Shown here one piece after another: positions 16,215 through 24,205 of a stretch of DNA of 64,000 nucleotides. Made by a program: the position numbers and the translations under genes. The stretch comes from Firm-04 sp045627405 (GTDB taxonomy: Bacteria; Bacillota; Clostridia; Oscillospirales; Ruminococcaceae). Below the pieces are notes generated by a model. That model saw nothing but the letters and a program-made list of their open reading frames with translations. It had not been told where the DNA came from and searched no databases. Within the stretch, counting starts at the first letter, position 1. Each line of letters starts with the position of its first letter. The DNA is taken from positions 3,398 to 67,397 of the forward strand of contig JAZQNP010000097.1 of NCBI GenBank assembly GCA_045627405.1, in the 5' to 3' direction.

Positions 16215-17222
16215 TTATTTGATGTGTTTCTCGCCGCCGTCATGCCGGCGTTCAGAAGCGAGCGGATTGCTGTCGATGGCATCCTGCCGCTGCTGGCTGG
16301 CGAGGTGTGTATAGATCTCTGTTGTGGCGATGGACTGATGTCCGAGGATTTCTTTGAGCGTGAGGGTATCCACATGTCCGTGCTGATACATCAAAGTCGC
16401 CGCAGTATGGCGGAGCTTATGTGTCGAAAGACCGCGCCCTGCAAGCCCAGCACCTGCAAGCGCATGTTCGATGATCTGCTGTACTCTCCGTTTGCTGATG
16501 CGCCTGTGATTCCGGCTCAGAAAAAGGGCATTCGGCTCCTCGGGCGGGTTATCCCGTGCGTGGATATATTCATGCAGTGCCGCAAGGCAGGCGTCATTGA
16601 GGTAGACGTAGCGTTCCTTGCTGCCTTTGCCGAGAACGCGCACCTGCCGTTCATAAAAATCCACATCCCCGACATTCATGCCGACCAGCTCACTCAGACG
16701 AAATCCGCAGTTGAGAAACAGCGTGACAATACAGTAATCTCTGAGACTATCATGTGAGGGCATTTCTTCGACTGTTTCGAGCATTCGCTGGCTCTCTGCG
16801 AGGGTGAGAAAGCGAGGGAGTGCTTTTTTGACAGACGGCAGTTCGAGATTCTGGCAAGGGTCATTTTCGAGTGTGCCTTTTGTTTTTGTGAGATAGCGGT
16901 AGAAGCTGCGCACGGCACTGAGCCTTCTTGTGACAGAGCGCGGCGTATTCCCGCGTGTATCGCGCAGATACCGGATGTAGTCATAGAGTGTCGCAACCGT
17001 GACCGATTCGACATCGGAGAAAGGGATGTCAGTCAGCAGAATGTCATCTGCTTCATCCGGCGGACGTTTGGTGCATGTGCAGTGCAGCCAGCGCAGGAAC
17101 ATCGCGACATCGCGGTAATATTCGACAACTGTGCGCTGTGCGCGTCCTTTGATGACATCCAGATAGGTCAGGTAATCATTCAGATACATCGGATTTGCAC
17201 TGCGGTCGATTTCAGCAGACAT
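16215..17222 (-). CDS. Tyrosine recombinase, XerC/XerD type
   Basis: 335 residues. An N-terminal SAM-like domain (about 15-115) is followed by the catalytic domain with all expected residues: R175 (CGFRLSELVG), K199 (LGKGSKER), H268 and R271 (HKLRHTAAT), H295 (LGHQS) and Y304 (TTEIYTHL). This family resolves chromosome dimers at dif. Size, lack of phage genes and a housekeeping setting favour Xer over an integrase. Start at 17222 has AAAGGAG about 10 nt upstream. The N-terminal segment between the two domains is slightly longer than in many XerC proteins. Confidence 0.92.
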   Translation of the reverse strand: MSAEIDRSANPMYLNDYLTYLDVIKGRAQRTVVEYYRDVAMFLRWLHCTCTKRPPDEADDILLTDIPFSDVESVTVATLYDYIRYLRDTRGNTPRSVTRRLSAVRSFYRYLTKTKGTLENDPCQNLELPSVKKALPRFLTLAESQRMLETVEEMPSHDSLRDYCIVTLFLNCGFRLSELVGMNVGDVDFYERQVRVLGKGSKERYVYLNDACLAALHEYIHARDNPPEEPNALFLSRNHRRISKRRVQQIIEHALAGAGLAGRGLSTHKLRHTAATLMYQHGHVDTLTLKEILGHQSIATTEIYTHLASQQRQDAIDSNPLASERRHDGGEKHIK

Positions 17223-17249
17223 ACCGGCACACACTCCTTTCTGCCTCCT

Positions 17250-17278
17250 ATTATAGCGCATTTTTCCCGGAATTGCAA
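17250..17278 (-). promoter_or_regulatory. Sigma-A-type promoter of the recombinase-ymdB group
   Basis: On the minus strand, TTGCAA (17278-17273) and TATAAT (17255-17250) are separated by 17 nt. They lie 28 nt before the recombinase start. Confidence 0.75.
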
Positions 17279-17326
17279 GTATTTGGCGGGGATTTTCCGA
17301 ATGTCGGAACGGAGCGCGAATCGTAC

Positions 17327-17355
17327 TTGACAAATCATGGAGAAAAGAGTATAAT
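17327..17355 (+). promoter_or_regulatory. Sigma-A-type promoter of the riboflavin operon
   Basis: TTGACA (17327-17332) and TATAAT (17350-17355) are both consensus with a 17-nt spacer. The transcript starts just before the riboswitch. Confidence 0.85.
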
Positions 17356-17359
17356 AAAA

Positions 17360-17510
17360 GCATCAATTCTTCGGGGTATGTGAAATTCATAATCGACGGT
17401 GAGTGCGGTGCCGCAGATCGGTGCCAAACGCAGTCCGTGAGCCTTGACAGAGGCTGAGCCGGTGGGATTCCGGCACCGACGGTAAAGTCCGGATGGGAGA
17501 AGATTGATGC
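17360..17510 (+). promoter_or_regulatory. FMN riboswitch (RFN element)
   Basis: The conserved RFN blocks are present: TTCGGGGTATGTGAAATTC near the 5' end, CGACGGTGAG, CCGGTGGGATTCCGGCACCG in the middle, and CGACGGTAAAGTCCGGATGG near the 3' end. The closing helix P1 forms between 17360-17372 (GCATCAATTCTTC) and 17499-17510 (GAAGATTGATGC). It senses FMN and should switch off the rib genes through the terminator that follows. Confidence 0.97.
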
Positions 17511-17530
17511 GTTCACTGATGCTGAAAGCC

Positions 17531-17567
17531 TGCCCCGAAGTGTGTTGCTTCGGGGCAGTTTTATTAT
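17531..17567 (+). terminator. Riboswitch-controlled attenuator terminator
   Basis: TGCCCCGAAG and CTTCGGGGCA form a perfect 10-bp stem with a T-rich run after it, between the RFN element and ribD. The 5' arm can also pair with CTTCGGGG at 17369-17376 inside the riboswitch. This gives a plausible antiterminator when FMN is absent. Confidence 0.88.
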
Positions 17568-17594
17568 TTGAGCAGAAAGATGTCGGAGGCGGTT

Positions 17595-18686
17595 ATGACA
17601 AACGAAGCGTATATGCGGCACGCGATCGCGCTGGCAGAGCGCGGCAGCGGCTTTGTGAATCCGAATCCGCTGGTCGGAGCGGTGATTGTCAAAGACGGCT
17701 GCATCATCGGAGAGGGCTTTCATGAGAAATACGGCACGCCGCATGCAGAGCGCAATGCCCTTTCGCACTGCACAGAGGATCCGGCAGGCGCAGAGATGTA
17801 TGTCACGCTGGAACCCTGCTGTCACTACGGGAAGAATCCGCCGTGTACCGAAGCGGTGATTGCAGCAGGAATCCGCAGGGTGTATGTCGGTTCAGACGAT
17901 CCCAATCCGCTGGTCGCTGGGAAAGGTCTGCAAATGCTGCGCGATGCCGGCATTGCGGTGGAAACCGGCATATGCAAAGAAGAATGTGACCGGATCAATC
18001 GCATTTTCTTTCACTATATCACCACGAAACTGCCCTACGGGATTTTGAAGACGGCAATGACAGCCGACGGCAAGACTGCAACCCGTACCGGCAAATCGAA
18101 ATGGATTACAAACGAGCTGTCGAGGGCGCATACGCATGAGATGCGCAAACGCTGCGCAGCGATTCTCTGCGGCATCGGCACAGTGCTGGCAGATGATCCG
18201 ATGCTCAGCTGCCGTTGTGAGAATCCCAGTCATCCGGTGCGCGTAGTGTGTGACAGCCGTCTGCGCATTCCGCTGCAAAGTAAGCTGGTGCAGACTGCCC
18301 GTGAGATTCCGACCTATATTGCAACATGCAGCCGGGATGCAGAGAAAACTGCGGCACTGGAAGCGCACGGCGTGCATGTGCTGATGACAGGCGAGGATGA
18401 TGACGGTCATGTGGATCTGCGTGCGCTGATGTGCAAACTGGGTGCGATGCAGCTGGACAGTATATTGATCGAGGGCGGGGCGTCACTGCACGAGGCAGCA
18501 CTGCGTACAGGCATTGTACAGCAGGTGCAGATTTATCTGGCACCGATGCTGTTTGGCGGCGCAGATGCGACACCCGCGATCGGTGGGCGCGGCGTCGCGG
18601 AGGTCGCAGAGGCATACCGGCTTTCAGAGCCGGAGATCACGCGTTTCGGCGATGATCTGCTACTGGAATATCAGATGCGGAGGTGA
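17595..18686 (+). CDS. ribD: Bifunctional pyrimidine deaminase/reductase
   Basis: 363 residues. The N-terminal deaminase carries the zinc site PHAERNA and PCCHYGKNPPC. The C-terminal reductase (from about residue 145, with LKTAMTADGKTATRTGKSKW and ILIEGGASLHEAAL) completes the two steps from the first pyrimidine intermediate to the ribitylamino-uracil phosphate. ATG at 17595 has GGAGG 5 nt upstream and gives the usual N-terminus (MTNEAYMRHA); earlier in-frame TTG and ATG codons lack a good site. It is the first gene of the rib operon. Confidence 0.97.
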   Translation: MTNEAYMRHAIALAERGSGFVNPNPLVGAVIVKDGCIIGEGFHEKYGTPHAERNALSHCTEDPAGAEMYVTLEPCCHYGKNPPCTEAVIAAGIRRVYVGSDDPNPLVAGKGLQMLRDAGIAVETGICKEECDRINRIFFHYITTKLPYGILKTAMTADGKTATRTGKSKWITNELSRAHTHEMRKRCAAILCGIGTVLADDPMLSCRCENPSHPVRVVCDSRLRIPLQSKLVQTAREIPTYIATCSRDAEKTAALEAHGVHVLMTGEDDDGHVDLRALMCKLGAMQLDSILIEGGASLHEAALRTGIVQQVQIYLAPMLFGGADATPAIGGRGVAEVAEAYRLSEPEITRFGDDLLLEYQMRR

Positions 18687-18690
18687 CGGC

Positions 18691-19329
18691 ATGTTCACGG
18701 GGATCATAGAGGAAATCGGCACCGTGCAGAAGATTCGCATGGGCAGCAGCTCCTGTGTTCTGACGGTCGCAGCAGAAAAAGTACTGGCAGATGTGCATAT
18801 CGGAGACAGCATTGCGGTCAACGGCACCTGCCTGACGGTCTGTGATTTTCAGGTGCGAAGTTTTTCGGCGGATGTCATGCCTGAAACGATGCGCCGTACA
18901 AATCTCGGCAGACTCACGCCGGGCAGTCCGGTCAATCTGGAACGCGCGATGCCGGCGGACGGACGCTTCGGCGGGCATATCGTTTCGGGGCATATAGACG
19001 GCACGGGTACGGTGAAATCGCTGAAACGTGAGGACAATGCCGTCTGGGTGACAGTTGCCGCAGATCAGGCGATATTGCGGTATATTGTGGAAAAAGGCTC
19101 CGTAGCGATTGACGGCATCAGCCTGACGGTTGCGAAGGTGACAACGCAGTTTTTTGTAGTTTCGGTGATACCGCACACCGGCGCGGAAACGACGCTGCTG
19201 ACAAGGAAGCCGGGGGATTTTGTCAATCTGGAATGTGACATTGTCGCAAAATATGTGGAGAAGCTGTGCGGCAAACCGCAGCAAGACGGCGTGACCGCAG
19301 ATTTTCTTGCAGAACACGGGTTTCTGTGA
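18691..19329 (+). CDS. ribE: Riboflavin synthase, alpha chain
   Basis: 212 residues with the family's internal duplication of two lumazine-binding halves. The start MFTGIIEEIGTVQ is diagnostic, and GGHIVSGHIDGTG marks the middle. It makes riboflavin from two lumazine molecules. ATG at 18691 is 4 nt after the ribD stop, with GGAGGTGA inside the end of ribD, so the two are coupled. Confidence 0.97.
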   Translation: MFTGIIEEIGTVQKIRMGSSSCVLTVAAEKVLADVHIGDSIAVNGTCLTVCDFQVRSFSADVMPETMRRTNLGRLTPGSPVNLERAMPADGRFGGHIVSGHIDGTGTVKSLKREDNAVWVTVAADQAILRYIVEKGSVAIDGISLTVAKVTTQFFVVSVIPHTGAETTLLTRKPGDFVNLECDIVAKYVEKLCGKPQQDGVTADFLAEHGFL

Positions 19330-19364
19330 TGCTTTGATTCATGATCAATAGGAGTGATAGCAGT

Positions 19365-20624
19365 ATGGAATTTACATTCAACACAATTCCCGAAGCATTG
19401 GATGCGCTGCGGGCGGGCAAGCTGATTCTTGTCACGGATGATCCGGATCGCGAAAACGAGGGCGATCTGATCTGTGCGGCGGAATTTGCAACGACAGCGA
19501 ATGTCAACTTCATGGCGAGCTATGCCAAGGGTCTGATCTGTATGCCGATGGATCAGGCGCATATCCGGAAGCTCGGTCTGCGGCAGATGGTTGCAAATAA
19601 CACCGATAATCATTCGACGGCGTTCACCGAATCCATCGACCATGTGAAAACGACAACCGGCATTTCCGCGGAAGAGCGCGGATTGACAGCGCGGATGTGC
19701 ATTGATCCGCATGCCGCACCGGCGGATTTCCGACGCCCCGGACATATGTTTCCGCTGGAAGCGCGGGCAGGCGGTGTCTTGCAGCGCAACGGGCACACCG
19801 AGGCAACAGTCGATCTGCTTCGTCTTGCGGGCATGGATCCCTGCGGATTATGCTGCGAGATCATGGCAGATGACGGCACGATGATGCGGATGCCGGAGCT
19901 TGCGGCATTTGCAGAGAAGCACGGTCTTGTATTTGTCACAATCAAAGAATTGCAGCGTTACCGCAGACTGCACGACCGTTTTATGGAGCGGGTGTCCTCT
20001 GCGCATCTTCCGACGAAATACGGACAGTTTCAGATTCACGGCTATATCAACCGCATTACGGGCAGAGAGCATGTCGCACTGGTGATGGGAGATGTTGCAG
20101 ACGGTGCGCCGGTGCTGTGCCGTGTGCATTCGGAATGTCTGACCGGTGATGTCTTTGGCTCTTGCCGCTGCGACTGCGGGGAGCAGCTTGCAACGGCAAT
20201 GCAGCGGATTGCGGCAGAGGGACGCGGTGTATTGGTCTATTTGCGGCAGGAGGGGCGCGGTATCGGACTGCTGAATAAAATCAAGGCATACGATTTGCAG
20301 GAACACGGACGCGATACGGTAGAGGCAAATGTGGAGCTTGGCTTTGCGCCGGATCTGCGCGATTACAGTGAGGGCGCGCAGATTCTGAAAGATCTCGGTG
20401 CATCGAAGCTGCGCATCATGACGAACAATCCGGAGAAAATATCCGATCTTTCCGAGTACGGCATTGAGATCGTATCACGCGAGCCGATTGAGATCGCGCC
20501 GAAATCGGAAAACCGCTTCTATCTGCACACAAAGCAGGAGAAGATGGGGCATATGCTGCATGTCGAAGACGATGAGGTTCTGTGGACTACCGGAGGTTTT
20601 CCGGGTTCAAATGAAAATCAATAA
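19365..20624 (+). CDS. ribBA: Bifunctional DHBP synthase / GTP cyclohydrolase II
   Basis: 419 residues. The N-terminal DHBP synthase has DDPDRENEGDL and the C-terminal GTP cyclohydrolase II (from about residue 215) has the zinc Cys set CLTGDVFGSCRCDCG and RQEGRGIGL. The two halves feed both branches of riboflavin synthesis from ribulose 5-phosphate and GTP. ATG at 19365 follows AGGAGTG by about 9 nt. An in-frame ATG at 19341 has no such site. Confidence 0.97.
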   Translation: MEFTFNTIPEALDALRAGKLILVTDDPDRENEGDLICAAEFATTANVNFMASYAKGLICMPMDQAHIRKLGLRQMVANNTDNHSTAFTESIDHVKTTTGISAEERGLTARMCIDPHAAPADFRRPGHMFPLEARAGGVLQRNGHTEATVDLLRLAGMDPCGLCCEIMADDGTMMRMPELAAFAEKHGLVFVTIKELQRYRRLHDRFMERVSSAHLPTKYGQFQIHGYINRITGREHVALVMGDVADGAPVLCRVHSECLTGDVFGSCRCDCGEQLATAMQRIAAEGRGVLVYLRQEGRGIGLLNKIKAYDLQEHGRDTVEANVELGFAPDLRDYSEGAQILKDLGASKLRIMTNNPEKISDLSEYGIEIVSREPIEIAPKSENRFYLHTKQEKMGHMLHVEDDEVLWTTGGFPGSNENQ

Positions 20625-20643
20625 TATCGAAGGGAGTATTTCA

Positions 20644-21114
20644 ATGAAAGTTTTAGAAGGATTTTACGAAGGCAAGGGCTTGAAGATCGCGATCGTTGCT
20701 TCGCGGTTCAATGAGTTCATCACGAATAAGCTGGTCGGCGGTGCGGAGGACTGCCTCCGACGCCACAATGTCGCCGACGATGACATCACGCTCGCATGGG
20801 TGCCGGGCGCATTCGAGATTCCGCTTGCGGCAAAAAAGCTCGCACAGAGCGGGAAATATGATGCTGTCATCTGCGTCGGAGCGGTGATCCGCGGCTCGAC
20901 CTCGCACTATGATTATGTCTGTGCAGAGGTGTCCAAGGGTATCGCATCGGTTTCGCTGGAAACGGGGATTCCGGTGATGTTCGGCGTGCTGACGACCGAC
21001 ACCATCGAGCAGGCGATTGAACGTGCCGGCACCAAAGCGGGCAACAAGGGCTATGACTGCGCACTCGGAGCTTTGGAGCTTGTGCAGCTTCTGCGCAAGG
21101 CGGAGCAGGGCTGA
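20644..21114 (+). CDS. ribH: 6,7-dimethyl-8-ribityllumazine synthase
   Basis: 156 residues, the usual length. Family motifs are ASRFNEFIT near the start, VPGAFEIPLAAKKLA, and GAVIRGSTSHYDYV with the catalytic His. It joins the ribitylamino-uracil with DHBP to give lumazine. ATG at 20644 has GAAGGGAG upstream. The stop codon shares one base with the next ATG. Confidence 0.97.
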   Translation: MKVLEGFYEGKGLKIAIVASRFNEFITNKLVGGAEDCLRRHNVADDDITLAWVPGAFEIPLAAKKLAQSGKYDAVICVGAVIRGSTSHYDYVCAEVSKGIASVSLETGIPVMFGVLTTDTIEQAIERAGTKAGNKGYDCALGALELVQLLRKAEQG

Positions 21115-21920
21115 TGCAAAAGAAGATCATGTTTTTTGACATTGACGGCACATTGATGGAGGATTCTGCCTCACATTATGTGCCGGAAAGCACCGTGACT
21201 GCACTGCGGCTTGCGCGGGAAGCGGGCAATCTGCTGTTTGTCAATACCGGCAGACCGGTCATCAATGTCGATGCAGATGTGCGTGTACTCGGCTTTGACG
21301 GATACATCTGCGGCTGCGGCACCTATATCGAATGCGACGGACAGGAGTTTTTTTATCATCCGACTGAGCGGCAGATCTGTCTGGATACGGCAAAGCTGGT
21401 GCGGGAGTGCGACTGCGCTCCGCTGTATGAGCGGAGAGATGCGTTTTATTTTGATCCGCAGACGCGGGATCTGCCGTTTATCCGCACGATTCGCGACACC
21501 TTTCAGATGCAGGAGAAAAATGTCTGGCGCAGTGTGGAGGATGCCGATTTCAGCTTTGACAAATTTGTGATTGCTTATGATGAACAAAGTGATCTGGAAC
21601 GCTTCAAGCGCGGCATTGAGCAGGATTTTGTGTTTATTGACCGCGGCTGGGGCTTTGCAGAGATGGCACCGCTGGGATACAGCAAGCAGACCGGTATGGA
21701 ATATGTGCTGGCAAGATACGGCATGACCAAGGCAGATGCCTACGCAATCGGGGACAGTCTCAACGATCTGCCGATGTTTGCGGGTGCAGGGACGTCGATT
21801 GCGATGGGAAACGGTACCATGTTGATCCCATATGCAGATTATGTCACAGCAGACTTGTATCACGACGGCGTGTATCAGGCGATGGAACATTTCGGATTTT
21901 TCTCAGCCGCAGGAACATGA
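21114..21920 (+). CDS. Cof-type HAD phosphatase coupled to ribH
   Basis: 268 residues of the HAD superfamily, Cof type. Motif I is FFDIDGTLM at the start, the motif II region is FVNTGRP, and the motif III/IV region is AIGDSLNDLPMF near the C-terminus. The ATG overlaps the ribH stop by one base. Cof-type HAD enzymes such as YcsE of Bacillus remove phosphate from the ribitylamino-uracil phosphate, a step not covered by RibD, RibE, RibBA or RibH. The position in the operon makes this the best candidate, but substrate choice cannot be read from the sequence. Confidence 0.88.
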   Translation: MQKKIMFFDIDGTLMEDSASHYVPESTVTALRLAREAGNLLFVNTGRPVINVDADVRVLGFDGYICGCGTYIECDGQEFFYHPTERQICLDTAKLVRECDCAPLYERRDAFYFDPQTRDLPFIRTIRDTFQMQEKNVWRSVEDADFSFDKFVIAYDEQSDLERFKRGIEQDFVFIDRGWGFAEMAPLGYSKQTGMEYVLARYGMTKADAYAIGDSLNDLPMFAGAGTSIAMGNGTMLIPYADYVTADLYHDGVYQAMEHFGFFSAAGT

Positions 21921-21939
21921 TACTGAGAGGAGGGCGCAG

Positions 21940-22530
21940 ATGGAACATAAGGGAACGGTGACAATCGAAACACCGCGGCTGCTGCTGCGCCGCTTCACGG
22001 AAGAGGACATCCGCCCGATGCACCGCAACTGGGCAAATGATCCGGCAGTCACAGAGTATCTGACATGGCAGGCGCATAAGACGGTGTTCAGTACCAAAGC
22101 GGTTGTCACAGACTGGATTACGAACTATGCCAGACCGGATTTCTACCAGTGGGCGATTGAGTTGAAGCTGGTGGCTGAACCGGTCGGTACGATTTCTGTG
22201 GTTCGCCGCCGTGATGATATTCTGTCTGCGGAACTTGGCTGGTGTCTCGGAAAGCTGTGGTGGGGCAAGGGCATCATGCCGGAAGCGGCAAATGCCGTGA
22301 TGAAATTTCTGTTTGAAGAGATCGGTGTTCACCGCATTACCGCATGTCATGATGTCAACAATCCGAAATCCGGCAGGGTGATGCAGAAGATCGGCATGTC
22401 AAAGGACGGCATCTTGCGTGCAAATGCGCGGAATCATCAGGGTACATATGTCGATATGGTATTTTATTCCATTGTAGCGGAGGATTATTTTGCAGCACAC
22501 CCGACCGAATCCGTCGCTTCATCTGATTAA
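21940..22530 (+). CDS. GNAT N-acetyltransferase, RimJ/RimL-like
   Basis: 196 residues with the layout of ribosomal-protein-type acetyltransferases. It opens with TPRLLLRRFTEEDI, has ELGWCLGKLWWGKGIMPEA (acetyl-CoA-binding loop) and then IGVHRITACHDVNNPKSGRVM. The acceptor is unknown. It starts 19 nt after the HAD gene with GAGAGGAGGG upstream, so it is likely the last gene of the rib transcript. A role in flavin metabolism is not implied. Confidence 0.88.
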   Translation: MEHKGTVTIETPRLLLRRFTEEDIRPMHRNWANDPAVTEYLTWQAHKTVFSTKAVVTDWITNYARPDFYQWAIELKLVAEPVGTISVVRRRDDILSAELGWCLGKLWWGKGIMPEAANAVMKFLFEEIGVHRITACHDVNNPKSGRVMQKIGMSKDGILRANARNHQGTYVDMVFYSIVAEDYFAAHPTESVASSD

Positions 22531-22573
22531 AAATGCAGCAGCACTGTGCAAAAAATGCGGAGCTGCTGCATTT
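22529..22573 (+). terminator. Hairpin after the riboflavin operon
   Basis: AAATGCAGCAGC and GCTGCTGCATTT are perfect arms around a loop of about 19 nt. The T tract is short, so termination may be weak. Confidence 0.55.
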
Positions 22574-22644
22574 GTATGCATGAGATTCACACGGGCATTT
22601 CCCTTTCTTTTCACATTTTTCTCCTTGTTTTTCACAAAACAAAT

Positions 22645-22673
22645 TTGCAATAAACAAATTCGGATGGTATCAT
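22645..22673 (+). promoter_or_regulatory. Sigma-A-type promoter of the beta-helix lipoprotein gene
   Basis: TTGCAA (22645-22650) and TATCAT (22668-22673) have a 17-nt spacer and lie about 60 nt before the start. Confidence 0.6.
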
Positions 22674-22731
22674 ACAACCATAAAAACAAGGAACACAACC
22701 CCCAACCGAATTCTGGAAAGGAAGCGATCTC

Positions 22732-24111
22732 ATGAAAAAGATGACAATGATGACGGCAGCCATGCTGCTGAGCGTAATTCTCGCATTTGCAGCGACCGGA
22801 TGTACGGCAGATGATTCTGTGCAGAACAATGCAGCGGATCATACGACAGCCGGTGTATCGGAAACGGTCGATTCCGAAGCAGAAACAGAAACCGCAGATG
22901 CCTCGGATGCTGCCGAGGCAACCGAGACCGGTTCTTCTGTAAGTACAACGTCCGGAGAAAGCACGGTTGCGTCGGTGGTCAGCTACACCGGCAGCATGGA
23001 AAATGTGCTGGATGTCAGCTCGGTGTTCACAGAGCGTGATCTGACGCAGACGGCTGATCTGACCGATGCGCAGTATCTATCCGTGTCGAACGGGCAGATG
23101 CTGACTGTTACCGAAGCCGGCGTATTTGTCATCAGCGGCACGGCAGAGGAATGCACAATCATTGTGGATACAGACAGCACGGAGAAGGTACAGCTTGTAC
23201 TGGACGGCGTGAGCATCACCAACTCTGATTTTCCGGCGATTTATGTAAAGTCGGCTGATAAGGTTTTCATCACAACGACTGACAGCACGAACACATTGTC
23301 TGTCACCGGCAGCTTCACCTCTGACGGAGAAAACAATACCGATGCCGTGATCTACTCCACGGATGATCTGGTGCTGAACGGCGTCGGCTCACTGACGATC
23401 ACTTCTGCATACGGCAACGGCATCTCCGCAAAGGACGATCTGAAAGTGACCGGCGGAACCTATACGATCACGGCAGCAGAGGATGCACTGGAAGCAAATG
23501 ATTCCATTGCAATCTGCGGCGGCAGCTTTACGATCAAAGCCGGAAAGGACGGCTTCCACTGCGAGAATGATGAAGCCGAAGGTTATATCTACATTGCAGA
23601 CGGTACACTCAGCATCAGCGCATCCGATGACGGCATTCAGGCGACGACCGTGCTTCGGATTGACGGCGGCACCGTGACGATCAGCGGCTCGGAGGGCATG
23701 GAAGCAACTTATGTACAGATCAACGGCGGTACGCTGGACATTACCGCTTTGGATGACGGTATCAACGCAGCGCAAAAGTCTTACAGTGTGGATGCTGCCA
23801 TTGAAGTCAACGGCGGAGACATTTCCGTGACAATGGGCTCCGGCGACGTAGACGGCTTTGATGCAAACGGTTCCATTTATATCAACGGCGGTACCGTCAG
23901 CATTTCCGTCAGTGAGGTCGGCACAGCGGAAGCGTTCGACTTTGACGGATCAGCAGAGCTGAACGGCGGCACCGTTTATGTCAACGGCGAGCAGATCACT
24001 GAGATCACGACCGGTATGATGGGCGGCGGCATGATGGGCGGCTTCGGCGGTCAGGGCGGCGGTTTTTCCGACGGCATGGGCAGAGGCGGCTTCGGCGGCA
24101 GAAACATGTAA
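22732..24111 (+). CDS. Secreted beta-helix-like lipoprotein with carbohydrate-binding domain (Cthe_2159-like)
   Basis: 459 residues. A lipobox (FAATGC, Cys near residue 24) predicts a lipoprotein. A Thr/Ser/Glu/Ala linker runs to about 85. The rest is built of short beta repeats of the type INGGTLDITALDDGINA, as in the Cthe_2159 family of Clostridium thermocellum, which folds as a beta-helix and binds plant polysaccharide. The last 35 residues are Gly/Met-rich (TTGMMGGGMMGGFGGQGGG, then FGGRNM), a surface tail often seen in this family. The enzyme or binding role here is unknown. It has its own promoter and stands alone. Confidence 0.85.
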   Translation: MKKMTMMTAAMLLSVILAFAATGCTADDSVQNNAADHTTAGVSETVDSEAETETADASDAAEATETGSSVSTTSGESTVASVVSYTGSMENVLDVSSVFTERDLTQTADLTDAQYLSVSNGQMLTVTEAGVFVISGTAEECTIIVDTDSTEKVQLVLDGVSITNSDFPAIYVKSADKVFITTTDSTNTLSVTGSFTSDGENNTDAVIYSTDDLVLNGVGSLTITSAYGNGISAKDDLKVTGGTYTITAAEDALEANDSIAICGGSFTIKAGKDGFHCENDEAEGYIYIADGTLSISASDDGIQATTVLRIDGGTVTISGSEGMEATYVQINGGTLDITALDDGINAAQKSYSVDAAIEVNGGDISVTMGSGDVDGFDANGSIYINGGTVSISVSEVGTAEAFDFDGSAELNGGTVYVNGEQITEITTGMMGGGMMGGFGGQGGGFSDGMGRGGFGGRNM

Positions 24112-24168
24112 TATGAAATAATCCGATTTTTCGGTATGATCCCCCTCTCTATCACAGTACAGGCACAC

Positions 24169-24202
24169 ACCGCGCCGGTTTCCGAAAGGACCGGCGCGGT
24201 GC
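24169..24202. terminator. Hairpin between convergent genes
   Basis: CACCGCGCCGGT and ACCGGCGCGGTG are perfect arms with a 10-nt loop. No T tract is obvious on either strand, so its efficiency is uncertain. Confidence 0.65.
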
Positions 24203-24205
24203 TGC

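Noticed and set aside
16215..17222. Tyrosine recombinase as a phage or transposon integrase
   Set aside because: No attachment repeats, phage genes, tRNA or transposase are nearby, and the size and setting fit a housekeeping Xer protein.
22529..22573. Hairpin as a small RNA gene
   Set aside because: It directly follows the last gene of the riboflavin transcript and is better explained as a weak terminator; no promoter precedes it.
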